Shown one piece after another: positions 48,815 to 59,773 of a stretch of 64,000 nucleotides of DNA. Position numbers and translations under genes: made by a program. Position 1 is the first letter of the stretch. Each line of letters opens with the position of its first letter. Source of the DNA: Prostheceraeus crozeri (lineage: Eukaryota > Platyhelminthes > Polycladida > Euryleptidae); NCBI GenBank assembly GCA_907163375.1, contig CAJQUW010011252.1, positions 62,001 through 126,000 of the forward strand, written 5' to 3'. A model generated the notes under the pieces. That model was not told the origin of the DNA. It was given only the letters and a program-made list of their open reading frames with translations, and ran no database searches.

Positions 48815-50610
48815 CGAGGGGCGTTCCAAAAGTATCCGGACTGAGTCCATAACTTTGAGAGTAATGATCTGATCCCTCTGAAGTTTAGGTATGTTGAACC
48901 CATTATCATCATTAATAAGCACAAAAAAATTCATCCCGATATCTTAATTGGTTACAAAGCTGCAAATATTTTAGTAATGTCACTACTTGAAATTTAGTGA
49001 CGACCAAAAACAATATTTTGTCAAAAAAGAAAAATGGATATTTAAACATTTTTTATCAAAAAAGAAAAAGGGATACACGTTACAAACTAACAGTCTTCTT
49101 GTGGCAGAGCAACCTTCTCAATGTAGTCACCTTGCAACATGATGCACTTCTTCCAACGATCTTCAAGTTTGCGAATGGCAGACTTGAACCATTCAGGTGA
49201 GATGGACGCCAACACTGATCTCGTCTTCTGTTCCAGCTCCTCCCTTGTGTCAAAATGCATTCCACGAAGAATGCTTTTCATGTGAGGAAATAAGGCATAA
49301 TCCGATGGTGCCAGGTCTGGGCTGTATGGCGGATGCGGTGCGATGTTCCAACACAGATCATCGATCCTCTCCATCGTTTTCCGAGCGGTATGGGGTCTGG
49401 CGTTGTCTTGATGGAGCAGGATCACTTTCGATTTCTTCCCTGGACGGCGATGTCGAAGATGGTGATGGACTTCTTGCAATACTCCACAGCAGTAATCCGC
49501 ATTGATTGTAGTGGAGTCGGGAAGAAAGTCCAAGTGGATGATGCCTTGTTCATCCCAGAAAGCAGTCAACATGATCTTCTTTGCCATTGGAGAAGACTTT
49601 GCTTTCACGGGGGGCGTGGAACCCTTCGTCAACCACTGCTTCGATGCTTCTTTGGTTTCGGGAGAGAAGTATGGCAGCCAAGTTTCATCAGTTGTCATGA
49701 AGCGTGCCCAGTATCCATCAGCTCCCTCGGTCTGAAGCGCCAGCACATTTTCTTGTGAGCATTCCACCCTTCGAGTTCTTTGGTCTGAATTCAGCAGTTT
49801 TGGCACCCAACGAGCACACAGTTTACTCAATTGAAGATGGTCTTTCAAGATGCGGTGTACAGTTCCACGAGATAAGCCGAGCTTGATGGTGATTTGAGAA
49901 ACTGTAGACCGTCGGTCTTCCATTATCACTTTCTCGACATTCGCGATTGCATGTTGGCTAGTGGCGACCCGATCGACTTTCATCGCTGATGTTCTGGCGA
50001 CCTTCACGAAATTGTTTTGCCCATGCAAAAACCTGAGTTCGTGACAAAGCAGATGAGCCAAGTTGATTGACTAGCCTCGAATGAATTTCTGTTGGTGTAG
50101 ACCCCTCGAATGTCAAAAAGGCGATGATTGCGCGCTGGCTCTCCGGTTTCTGAATACTCGTATCTTCCATCGCGGGACTGTATCGACGATTGATTGAAAA
50201 ATCATTAAGTCATTAACTTTAATGTGACAATTCGTGAATCATGAACATCGAACGCAGCTCAGTGAAATCCATGAGACGAGTGCAATTCAATAACAAACTT
50301 TGCATCTGACTAAATCAGTCAACATTCTAAAGCAATAGAAGACATCAAAGTCGTGAGAAGAATTCATAAGAAAGAAAAGAAACAATAAATGATATGATCT
50401 TACGATTCTTAATAATCAATTTGGTCGTCACTAAATTTCAAGTAGTGACATTACTAAAATATTTGCAGCTTTGTAACCAATTAAGATATCGGGATGAAAT
50501 TTTTTGTGCTTATTAATGATGATAATGGGTTCAACATACCTAAACTTCAGAGGGATCAGATCATTACTATCAAAGTTATGGACTCAGTCCGGATACTTTT
50601 GGAACGCCCC
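48815..50610 (-). mobile_element. mariner transposon with about 190-bp inverted repeats
   Basis: 1796 bp at a TA target (48813-48814; TA run from 50611). The terminal inverted repeats run from CGAGGGGCGTTCCAAAAGTA inward to about TAGTGACGACC, roughly 190 bp and nearly identical, much longer than the usual 25-35 bp of mariners. A single transposase gene lies between. High arm identity suggests a fairly recent insertion. Confidence 0.9.
49087..50170 (-). pseudogene. mariner transposase (DD34D), one frameshift
   Basis: The N-terminal 70 codons (50170-49958) start MEDTSIQKPESQRAIIAFL and give the first helix-turn-helix. The rest continues in another frame from about 49970, giving SRGTVHRIL, the mariner signature WVPKLL, and the catalytic triad MTTDETWL / LLHQDNARPHT / YSPDLAPSDY with 34 residues between the second and third Asp. 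It ends VALPQEDC. Total length near 345 codons is normal for mariner. Apart from the single shift near 49965 the gene looks whole. The enzyme would cut and paste the element at TA sites. Confidence 0.9.
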
Positions 50611-50819
50611 TATATATATATATATTTCCTATGTGACTTGAAGCTCTACATACCAGAGGCATACGAAAGTAAGTGAGATTTCGTATGAAAAACATACCAG
50701 ATCTCTGTAAGCATGCGAGAATCCCGCATCAGATGTTGTTTCAAATTGTATGTGAATTTGGTATATGCTTGTATGTAATTTACGTATCCAGCGATATACA
50801 GTGTACCACTCTTTTATTA

Positions 50820-51315
50820 AAGGCCCTCATTGAAAATGCACGTGTGGACTTTAAGTCACCTTTGAATAATGAAGTTGGTGCTCTGAAATCAACTATTTCA
50901 AGTCATTTGCTGTCCATCGATGAACTGAGACAGGAGAACGAGCTACTACAAGACAAGGTTGACTATCGGTCCGAGCGGATAATGAATGAAAGGGACATTT
51001 ATTATCAAAGTTCCAATGACTCGAATGAAGTGGAAGCTCGTGCGAAGAGTAGTTGAAATGTGATTATTTCGGGAATACCTGAAAAACCACATGCGAGCTC
51101 TGGTTTTGCTAGCAATGATGACGAGCAAGATGATGATCATGATGAATCCATCTGCTCCGACACCTTCAAAGGCATTGGACTTGCATGTGAGTCAGACGAC
51201 TTCTGCTCATCACTCGATTTGGCAAGTCAGGAGTTGGACGGCTTCTTGCGGGTCTTATTCAAATCGACTGACTTTTCGTGATGCAATTATTCGAAACTTA
51301 AGGAAATAATGAAGA
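50820..51315 (+). pseudogene. CR1/L2-type LINE ORF1 fragment
   Basis: A coiled-coil-like stretch (LLSIDELRQENELLQDKVD) is followed by NVIISGIPEKPHASSG. After an acidic run a shifted frame reads FRDAIIRNLRK, the end of the RRM-like core. This is the plan of LINE ORF1 proteins. At least two frame changes (near 51055 and 51260). It borders repeat A copy 2. Confidence 0.6.
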
Positions 51316-52193
51316 CATCTCGATTCCGTGAAACTTATAGTAATCCAGACTACACGCCGTTCCACGTCATTTCAGGAACAACATGTATATGACTAAACTT
51401 CATTCTTTACAATATATCTGATCTAGAAACGAAACTCACATAGCATAGGCCTCGTATAGGATGAAAATGACAGAAATGTAGATAAAGCGATATTTTTGCT
51501 AATCGTAGGAAGCAGTCATCAAAGAATGTCACTGCATTAAATGATACCGATATCTTTCTATTTCTGATACATGTAGCCTAATAGTAGAATAAACAATATA
51601 GGCCGAAGTTTTTAACTTTCAAGGCAAGAGGCTACATGAAGCAAGTTATCTACGAATTGTTGTAGGCTACCAACTTAACAGCATAAGCGCTATACAGGTA
51701 TTGGTTTCATGCATTGCATTTTTTCATGTATTATTTGCTTTATTTCACGCAAAATGATATTTACAAAATTCTGTCTAGCACAATATGCATTCCATCTAGA
51801 TTAATGGATTAAATTCACAAGGAAGCCTAATTCACAAGGTAATCAAAGCACAATTTAAAAAGTTAATTAAACAAAATATCAGATAGACATTTACGGTAGG
51901 TCTATATCAAAGTTGATGATAGCACAGTTTTATCATCGAAAGTCCAATCGTGTGGTTGAAGTAGATTACACATGTACATACATGCAAGCTAACATGTAGA
52001 TGACTTGCTATGACATGATGTGGTCATATACTTAGGAAGAATTTTTCCAAGAAAACCGCATTCATGGTCAATTTCTTTACTCTTGGGTTCTCACTCTTGG
52101 GTATTACCCAAACTCTTGGTTAACCCAAGACTACCCAAAAGCCAAAAGTGAATCCAAGACACAATCTTGGTGCTATTTATAGCTGAGTTACCT
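51316..52193. other. no recognised feature
   Basis: AT-rich. 52080-52170 contains several CTTGGGT/ACCCAAG words in both orientations, a local imperfect palindrome. Confidence 0.45.
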
Positions 52194-52645
52194 CGTATGT
52201 GACATTTTATTCAGTGATACAATCTGTGTTTTGCTTGTCCCAAGTATTTGAGTGTTGGTATTACTTTCTATAATTGGAGATTTTTTACAATGTTGTGACT
52301 TTTCTCCTTTGATTCTTTCATTCCATTCACTCCTATTGTTCATGAAAATAATGAAAAGCTAGAAAGTAATATGCTAACAAAATTCTCGAAATTGGATTAC
52401 GCGTCGTGATGAAGAATGCGTCGTATGTGACATTTTATTCAGTGATACAATCTGTGTTTTGCTTGTCCCAAGTATTTGAGTGTTGGTATTACTTTCTATA
52501 ATTGGAGATTTTTTCCAAATGTTGTGACTTTTCTCCTTTGATTCTTTCATTCCATTTATCTTATTGTTCATGAAAATAATGAAAAGCTAGAAGGTAATAT
52601 GCTAACAAAATTCTCGAAATTGGATTACGCGTCGTGATGAAGAAT
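52194..52645 (+). repeat. tandem duplication, 228-bp unit, two copies
   Basis: 52194-52421 and 52422-52645 are near-identical, from CGTATGTGACATTTTATTCA to GTCGTGATGAAGAAT. Non-coding. High identity suggests a recent local duplication. Confidence 0.9.
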
Positions 52646-52779
52646 CGTGCGTACAAATTAGGAAATGACATTAAAGTTCAGAAGAATGGAGGTTCTATTA
52701 CAATTGGCGGGAGTGTATTGGCGGAGGATATTTTCTGCCCACATGCTAAAATTTGCACAAATCAGAGAAGCACTTTTTG

Positions 52780-53845
52780 AATTAGGAGCGATAACTTGAA
52801 GTGCATCGATGTCGGCAGCTTGATCTGACTTCTTATGACCTCACCGTCGGAGCAGAAAATACTTGAGGTCAACAAAGTCATTTCCCGACAACTCGTGAAG
52901 CGATAATGACCACGCCATATGCCTTAGACAAACTTGTTTAACTTAAAAAGGTGTGGCACGGTGGTGGTCGTGGGAAGATTTCAAATAGCAGTGGATGGGA
53001 CGAAGAGGGAGAGAGAACAATGCACACACGAGTAACAATAATGCGTCGAACAGACAAAGTCAGATCATGTTGTTGACATCGCTACATTTCACGTTGTCGT
53101 CTCTAATGCAAAAAGTACTTATTCGATCTGCACAACCTTTTGTATGTGGGTAGAAACGATACTTAAGTACGTCCACTTGAAGTTTGGTGACGATTGATTG
53201 ATTCTTGCAGATTATAGACAAATTTGAAAACCTTAGAGGGGGGAGATAGCCCATAAGTACCAACAAGTGTCCTCAAAAGTGATGATGCATGCCAAATCAA
53301 CTGCTGCATGGAGCATGAAACTGGCAACAGCTGCGCAACAACTTCTATGAGAGCAATGATATGATAAATTGCGGTACTTAAGGGTTATCTCCCCCAGGTT
53401 TTCAAATTTGTCTAAAATCTGAAAAATGAATCAATCGTCTTCAAAATTTAAGTAGACGTACATAAGCATGTTTTCTACCCACATACAAAATTTTGTGCAG
53501 ATCAGACAAGTACTTTTTGCATTAGAGATGATAACGTAAAGTGTAGCGATGTCAACAGCTTGATCTGACTTCGTCTGTTCGACGTATCATCGCTACTCGC
53601 GTGTGCATTGTTCTCTCCCTCTTCGTCTCATCCACTGCCATTTGAAATTTTCCCACGGCCACTAATTTGCCACACCTTTTTAAGAAGCATATTAATGTAA
53701 GGGATGTGGTCTGGGCATCATCGCTTCACGAGTTGTCGGGAAATTACTTTGTTGACCTCAAGTGCTTCCTGCTCAGACGGTGAAGTCACTGACAAGTCAG
53801 ATCAAGCTGCCGGCATCGCTGCACTTCAAGTTATCGCTCCTAATT
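52780..53845. repeat. large foldback with arms near 475 bp
   Basis: Left arm 52780-53262 and right arm 53373-53845 are imperfect inverted copies (ATTAGGAGCGATAACTTGAA against TTCAAGTTATCGCTCCTAAT at the outer ends), spacer about 110 bp. The arms contain sub-repeats: CCCACAT followed by a GTACTTTTTG-like block recurs near 52738, 53100-53160 and 53480-53520. No frame and no clear target duplication. Probably a foldback-type DNA element. Confidence 0.75.
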
Positions 53846-54650
53846 CGGGGGGGGGGGTGGAGATAACCATTAGTACCTAAATTGCTGTAGACTTTTACCA
53901 TGGAAAATGGCTGCCAAACATGCAGCAGAAATGGAATATTCGCTGGCCATGATGAGGTCTTTCGAGCACAAACAAGTCACAAAAGCGACATTACATGCTT
54001 GCAAAAACATTCTTGAAGATGATATGAAGAACGTGCGATCAATCCATCGACCGAAACATGAAAATGTAATTAACGGACAGAAGACAAACAAACAGAAAGA
54101 AAAATGGCATCAAAAGGGATCGAAGGTACAACAACGTTTGCTCTTTTCATGGCAGCACCGAGCTTAGTTCCAAAAAAACTATTTGAGAAGTAATTGAGAA
54201 GACTGAAACAACGCTGAAATTCAAACTGAGAAAGTCATCCTCTTCGGAAAACAAAGACATACAGGCTGTGCAATCAAATTATTGTGCAAATCAAAAGGAA
54301 ATTGCGAAACAGTTGGAATGAGACAGATGTAAAGCAATTTGTATTGGCGAAACGTCGAGAACTGAAAAATTGAGAAGACTGAACGAAAATTGAACAAGAT
54401 TGAACAAATCAAACAATTAAGGGAAAAGCAAGAATCATCGCAATTGTAGAAACATTGTTAAAACCAACATGAATTAATTGAACACAGCTTCAACATGAGC
54501 GTTGCAAGAATGCATCAAAATAACAAATTGGAAAGACAAATCGCAATTACAATCTGTAATTATTAGAATTTTAGTGGAATAATACATGAAACTGATACAT
54601 GACAAAACATAGCGGAACCAATCTAGATTAATAACTTTATTTCCATGCAG
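53846..54650 (+). other. poly-G run and unassigned sequence
   Basis: Starts with a run of ten or so G (about 53847-53857). Frames at 53907-54167 and 54190-54330 (SSSSENKDIQAVQSNYCANQ) have a coiled-coil look and could be remains of a LINE ORF1, but I cannot confirm this. Confidence 0.3.
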
Positions 54651-54776
54651 TCCCTTTTCAACATTAAAGTCCTTGGTCAGCACTAGTCCCTTTTCAACAT
54701 TAAAGTCCTTGGTCAGCACTAGTCCCTTTTCAACATTAAAATCCTTGGTCAGCACTAGTCCCTAGTCAACATTTTA
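54651..54776. repeat. 36-bp minisatellite, about 3.5 units
   Basis: The unit begins TCCCTTTTCAACATTAAAGT and ends GGTCAGCACTAG. It is a multiple of three, so the minus strand reads repeated LTKDFNVEKGLV. Confidence 0.9.
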
Positions 54777-55363
54777 GTTATAGTAACAAGTAGTGATGGA
54801 CTATGGACTACTCCGCTTCTGAAAGAGTTGATTGATGACCGCTGGTTCGCCTATCGATCCAAGAATTAGACGGTGTATAGCCATCTAAAGAACAAAATTG
54901 ATGCTGAAGTGTATATAGCGAAGAAGACATGGAGTGACAGAGTAGTAGGAACTAGTGAGAATCTACGGAATGTTATCAGAGAGTTACAAGGTAAAAAACA
55001 TTCCGTTGGTCTTGCTTCAACGAGCCTGCTGATGATGACCTATTCGTAATGCAAGAAATGGGAAGTGCCTATTATAGGACGGGAGCTACTGACACTTTCT
55101 TCCTAAATTCGCGCACAATGGGCTTAATAGCATGGATTTGTAGATCTTGAAACGCTGAATACAAAAATTAAAGTCTTGAGTGTCACAGCCAGTTGCTTTC
55201 GCTTATAGGTAAGGTTACAGGATTCCCATTGGAGTCCAATAGTAAAATTCAAGAAATATCTATGGATTGTGAAACACTTGGCAATTTTCGAATTTTCGTA
55301 CATTCTCTGTTACAGAAAAGAAACTATTTATCAAAATGCTGTTTTTTGAAACGTATATTGGAC

Positions 55364-55398
55364 GCGCGACATGTTTCGGCCAGCTCTCATTCAGGCAC
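55364..55398 (-). ncRNA. hammerhead-like motif, PLE 1 left arm
   Basis: Reverse strand: GTGC (stem I), CTGAATGAG core, AGCTGGCC, GAA, palindrome ACATGT (stem III), C, GCGC (stem I partner). Closest of the three to the CUGANGA...GAAA hammerhead consensus; stem II is weak. Confidence 0.6.
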
Positions 55399-56087
55399 TA
55401 CGCTGGACTGAATTACACACTGAATCACAAAAACGAACACTTATCAGACTGACAATGACAATAGCATGACATGACACAAGACAATAGAAATGGCATTGCA
55501 GAAATCACAAACAGCAGCACAATAGAAATAGAGAAATGTCAGCTTAATGCTGTGGCTACGCAAATGTCTGGAATGAAAATGACTTCGAATCAAGATCAAG
55601 AAAAGGAGTAAGAAAAATTAGAAATAACACCAGTTAAGTAAGGACGGACGATACAAAGTAAATCAGATACAAGAAATACAAATTAAGTAATGATATGATT
55701 ACAAATAAGTAGAATTGAAAAAAATATAATATATATAAATTTGATAGGGATTGTATTTATTTTGTACGTTACGTTGATGATGTTTCCATTATATATGACC
55801 ATGACTCCAATATAACTGATCTCCTTTCCTTATTTAATAACATGCATCCCTCAATAAAGTTTACTATGGAGACTGAGTGCAATAACTCTCTGAGTTTTCT
55901 TTATGTCTTGTGTTTTCGACGCAGTGATGGATCGATTCGTACGTCGGTGTTTCGTAAAACCACCGTGGACCGGTCTTTATACTAATATTTTTTTAGCTTT
56001 GTTCCGCGCTCTTATAAAATCGGTCTTATTAAGAGTTTAACTACTCGAGCGCATCGTATTTGTTCAGAAGATAGTCTAAGCAATGAG

Positions 56088-56708
56088 TTGTCAATTTTGC
56101 GCAAAACTTTGATGGAGAATGACTATCCTCCATTTTTTGTTGACAAATATATGTCCTTTAATGTGAATGCTGAACCTGCATGTTTTGGTCCTGAGAAGAA
56201 GCCAGTTTTTATTCGTGTGCCATTTATCGGCGATAAGGCGGCTTCCTTTTTTAAACGTTCTGTTCGCCAGTCTTTTCGACTTTTTAACGCTGCCAAACCT
56301 GTGTTAACATTTCGCACTTTAAAAATCCCAGTGTCGTCACCAAAAGACAAAGTTACAGTGAAGGCCCAACACAACGTGATCTATCAATTTGAGTGTACTT
56401 GTGGTTGCAAGTATGTTGGCCGAACTGAAAGGCGTCTTGGTGATCGCATAAGTGAGCATGTGCCAAAATGGATATCAAATGAAGTGCGCTGCCCTCCGAG
56501 ATCAACTCGAGTTCCAAATAGTGCGATCACACGACATCTTCAAGTCTGTGACTGCTTGTATAGTGACGCTTGTAATCGCTTCAAAGTTTTATTTACTTCT
56601 CAGTGGCGTCATACTTTACGCATTCTAGAGTCCCTGTCTATCAAAAGATTTGCACCTGACTTATGTACTCAAAAGGAATTTGTGATTGATTTGGTTTTAC
56701 CCTGGTGA
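56088..56708 (+). pseudogene. PLE 1 RT thumb and GIY-YIG endonuclease
   Basis: 206 codons. The N-terminal part (LRKTLMENDYPPFFVDKYM) is the RT thumb. A basic linker follows, then VIYQFECTCGCKYVGRTERR and LGDRISEHVPKW, the Y...YVG / R...EH catalytic blocks of the GIY-YIG nuclease with the paired cysteines of PLEs. It ends SLSIKRFAPDLCTQKE. In PLEs this nuclease nicks DNA to start target-primed reverse transcription. It is part of a truncated element. Confidence 0.85.
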
Positions 56709-57161
56709 TATCCATAATGCTCCGTCCATTGTTTCTCCCTGTTTGCTTTTGTGTCCATCCTTACTTCACTTTTATCAATAACTTCTATGTTTTTTTCAAG
56801 CTTTCCTTAACTTTATAGCTTTGTATTATAACTTATTTTTTTTCAATTCTACTTATTTGTAATCATATCATTACTTAATTTGTATTTCTTGTATCTGATT
56901 TACTTCGTATCGTCCGTCCTTACTTAACTGGTGTTATTTCTAATTTTTCTTACTCCTTTTCTTGATCTTGATTCGAAGTCACTTCATTCCAGACATTTGC
57001 GTAGCCACAGCATTAAGCTGACATTTCTCTATTTCTATTGTGCTGCTGTTTGTGATTTCTGCAATGCCATTTCTATTGTCTTGTGTCATGTCATGCTATT
57101 GTCATTGTCAGTCTGATAAGTGTTCGTTTTTGTGATTCAGTGTGTAATTCAGTCCAGCGTA

Positions 57162-57196
57162 GTGCCTGAATGAGAGCTGGCCGAAACATGTCGCGC
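57162..57196 (+). ncRNA. hammerhead-like motif, PLE 1 right arm
   Basis: Exact inverted twin of 55364-55398: GTGC, CTGAATGAG, AGCTGGCC, GAA, ACATGT, C, GCGC. GTGC pairs with GCGC including one G-U. Confidence 0.6.
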
Positions 57197-58108
57197 GTCC
57201 AATATACGTTTCAAAAAACAGCGGTATTTCTTTTCATTTATAAATGCTGTAAGGGATCAAATTTCTTCCGTTATCAAAATTTATCAATAGCCTCTACAAA
57301 ATGAGTAAATTTCATGTTTTGACTTAATTTTGGCGATTTTGCTCATTTTGTAGAGGCTCTCAGACATAAAATACGGAATCATGTGACTCAATTCAACTTT
57401 TATATCGAAGTTCATGCTCTGAACTCAATCATGTTTCAAATTTCATGGCATTTTGATAAATAGTTTCTCTTCTGCAACAGAAAATGTACGAAAATTGCCA
57501 AGTGTTTCACAATCCATAGATATTTCTTGAATTTTACCATTGGATTCCAATGGAAATCCTGTAACCTTACCTATAAGCGAAAGCAACTGGCTGTGACACT
57601 CAAGACTTTGATTATTGTATTCAGCATTTCAAGATCTACAAATCCATGCTATTAAGCCCTTTGTGCGCGAATTTAGGAAGAAAGTGTCAGTAGCTCCCGT
57701 CCAATTAATGCAATCAACGTCTATCATGATCGAACTGCATTGAAATTCAATCTGTCGACTGTAGGGAATTTGACGACGCCAGTAGGACACCAGAGTTTTG
57801 TGTGAAAGTGCTGACATACGTGTAGTTTGTAAGCCGATGGGTAGACATTTACCGAGCATTAGTGAAATCTCATTGTTTTCATGCATTATGGAAATTAGCT
57901 CTGATTTGTCCAATCCTAAGGAAGAGAAATCCCTCAGTGAGCGATTATCAACAAATATCACTACCGTCAATAAGATATCTGACAGGATTATTTTCAACAG
58001 CATGCCTGACAATTTTGGAATATCCCAGCATACATTCCGCCGAAATGGCTGTGCGACCGGATCGCTAATTGAAACACATGATGCCGCAACATTTATCATG
58101 GAAAACTA

Positions 58109-58820
58109 GTCCGGCAGCCAGAACGAATTTCTGCAGGGAACGAGGCCGAAAGTGAGACTTTCACAGAATGATGTACACCCTATGCCTACTACGAGTCGGC
58201 ACGTCTGTCATTTCCTCTTCTCGTCAGACACGATCAAAGAAAAACACATATAAATCCAATGGGACGCAGATTGCAATTTTTGGCTAAAATGAAATTTTCT
58301 ACGTTTTCTCTGATTAAACGAAAAGTATTAAGCCCAGAGTCATAATTTTTGACATGTGATGTCTTCAGGTCATTTCCTATGATGTGCATGTACCTTTATC
58401 ATGCATCTAATCGGGAATGTATGCGAGAATGTGGTTAAATGTGGATAAAGTTGCTCAAAATGTTTTTGTTTGCCAACATTAAGAGGCTCGCCAAATCTAA
58501 ATGTGTTTAGCTTTATAGACAGGAGTGCATGAACATGAAAGGAAATGACCTGAAGACATTGCATGTCAAAAATTTTGACTCTGTGCTTAGTACTTTTCGT
58601 TTAATCAGAGAAAACATGGAAAATTTCATTTTATCTAAAAACTGCAATCTGCGTCCTATTGGATTTACACGTGCTTTTCTTTGATCTTGTCTGACAAGAA
58701 GAGGAACTCACTAGAACTCGGCAGACGTGCCGATTCATAGTAGGCATAGGGTGTACATCATTCTGTGAAAGTCTCACTTTCGGCCTCGTTCCCTGCAGAA
58801 ACTCGTTCTGGCTGCCGAAC
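58109..58820. mobile_element. foldback MITE family (GTCCGG ends), 712-bp copy
   Basis: TA duplications at 58107-58108 and 58821-58822. Arms inverted over almost the whole length, from GTCCGGCAGCCAGAACGA inward. The inner part adds ACATGTGATGTCTTCAGGTC and its inverted partner. Inserted in the LINE reverse transcriptase between the finger region and motif A. No coding. Confidence 0.9.
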
Positions 58821-58905
58821 TAAACAGTGAAAATCTCTATGTTCGTCTTCCATGTCTTGATTTTTTCAAAGCGCTCGACCGAGTTCTTCATATTCAACTC
58901 GTAAT

Positions 58906-59616
58906 TTTTTTTTGCTATAAGAGGACTCAGTAATGGGTCGATACTACGTTTGATATAAAACTTGAACAAAATATTTCAGAGTGTCGATTGGTTGTATTGG
59001 TCCCTTAACCCCCATTGAACTGGGCTTCCCCACCCCAGCGAGACCTCAGAGGGGTTCCAGTGGACCCCTTCTACAGAATTCTAGTTTGCCTGCTTAAAAA
59101 GATATCAGACATTGGGAAAGTTGATTTTTAGTAAAACAATGATTTCAACGTGTAGTAAACACATGCGAGAATATGGTGTCTTTACTATTCACCAATATTT
59201 GGCACAATGCCAGTTATATTGGGAGGTATGATGTTCAAATGCCTCAAGAAAGCCTCACATAGTTGATTCTATTGAAATTGATATATTCTGTGAAGCAAAA
59301 CCCCTACTTTGTACATTGTCTTATATTTATCCATCCCTACCCGGAAATAAAAATAGGCTCCCGGAAAATAGACCTACTCGGAGCCATAACTGATACACTT
59401 TTAGACTCTCAAAATAGCTGAGAAAATCTCAAACTCATCAATTGAGGCTGCGAGGACTTTGTTAATAGTCTATTTTTGGCGTTGAACTATGAACATCATG
59501 ATAGCCTTCATTTTGAACATTGTATGCAGGTGCAATCATGTGCGAAAGGAAAATATTCGCATATTGCGATCACAAAACAAAGCGCACATGCACGAGCATG
59601 ATGTAAGGAATAACTA
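58906..59616. other. unassigned sequence between LINE and Tc1
   Basis: It separates LINE motif A from the Tc1 element and does not read as LINE. It may itself be an insertion (TTAACCCCCATTGAACTGGG at 59007 resembles a TTAA-type end), but no partner end was found. Confidence 0.3.
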
Positions 59617-59773
59617 TACTCAGTGACAAAAAGAATGAAACAAGTCCTGATATGAATACTTATGACTTAAACTTGGTTGTACTGTACGTTTGTTGTAAAA
59701 GGAGAACTCATATGCTTTACTCAAAAACATTTAATTTGATACTCATGATTTTATCAACTTAAGTTTGAAACTA

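Larger units (their letters stand above)
48497..50803 (-). repeat. interspersed repeat A, copy 2 (interrupted by mariner)
   Basis: The reverse complement of copy 1 (1092-2557), lying at 48497-48814 and 50611-50803. It lacks the CATAGAGTA transposon of copy 1 but carries a mariner. Part of the CATACGA-rich zone is shorter here. Confidence 0.75.
55338..57222 (+). mobile_element. Penelope-like element 1, inverted terminal repeats
   Basis: Inverted arms of about 387 bp (55338-55725 and 56836-57222) are nearly identical. The inner part encodes the end of a PLE reverse transcriptase, from the palm motif FVRYVDDVSIIYD (about 55770) through MHPSIKFTMETECN, then a thumb and a GIY-YIG endonuclease (56088-56708). 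The upstream reverse transcriptase is missing. It is truncated and broken, though arm identity suggests it is the youngest of the three. It lies inside the long-TIR element. Confidence 0.85.
55055..57705. mobile_element. long-TIR DNA transposon carrying a PLE
   Basis: Inverted arms 55077-55335 and about 57462-57702 begin GGACGGGAGCTACTGACAC. The 8-bp word TAATGCAA occurs on each side (55047-55054, 57706-57713). The LINE reading resumes across it, so it is the likely target duplication. Between the arms lie a short AT-rich core (about 57223-57461) and a PLE. Without the PLE the element is about 770 bp and non-coding. Superfamily uncertain (8 bp: hAT or P). Confidence 0.65.

Noticed and set aside
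49333-49758. 141-codon plus-strand frame
   Set aside because: Shadow of the mariner transposase on the other strand.
54651-54776. CRISPR-like array (three regular repeats)
   Set aside because: Units are directly adjacent without spacers, in animal DNA. It is a minisatellite.
55338-57222. Reading the inverted arms as LTRs of a retrovirus-like element
   Set aside because: The arms are inverted and not direct, no gag, protease or integrase is seen, and the enclosed gene is PLE-type RT with a GIY-YIG nuclease.
57629-58099. 156-codon minus-strand frame as a gene
   Set aside because: The plus strand carries LINE reverse-transcriptase motifs here, and the frame runs into the arm of the long-TIR element.
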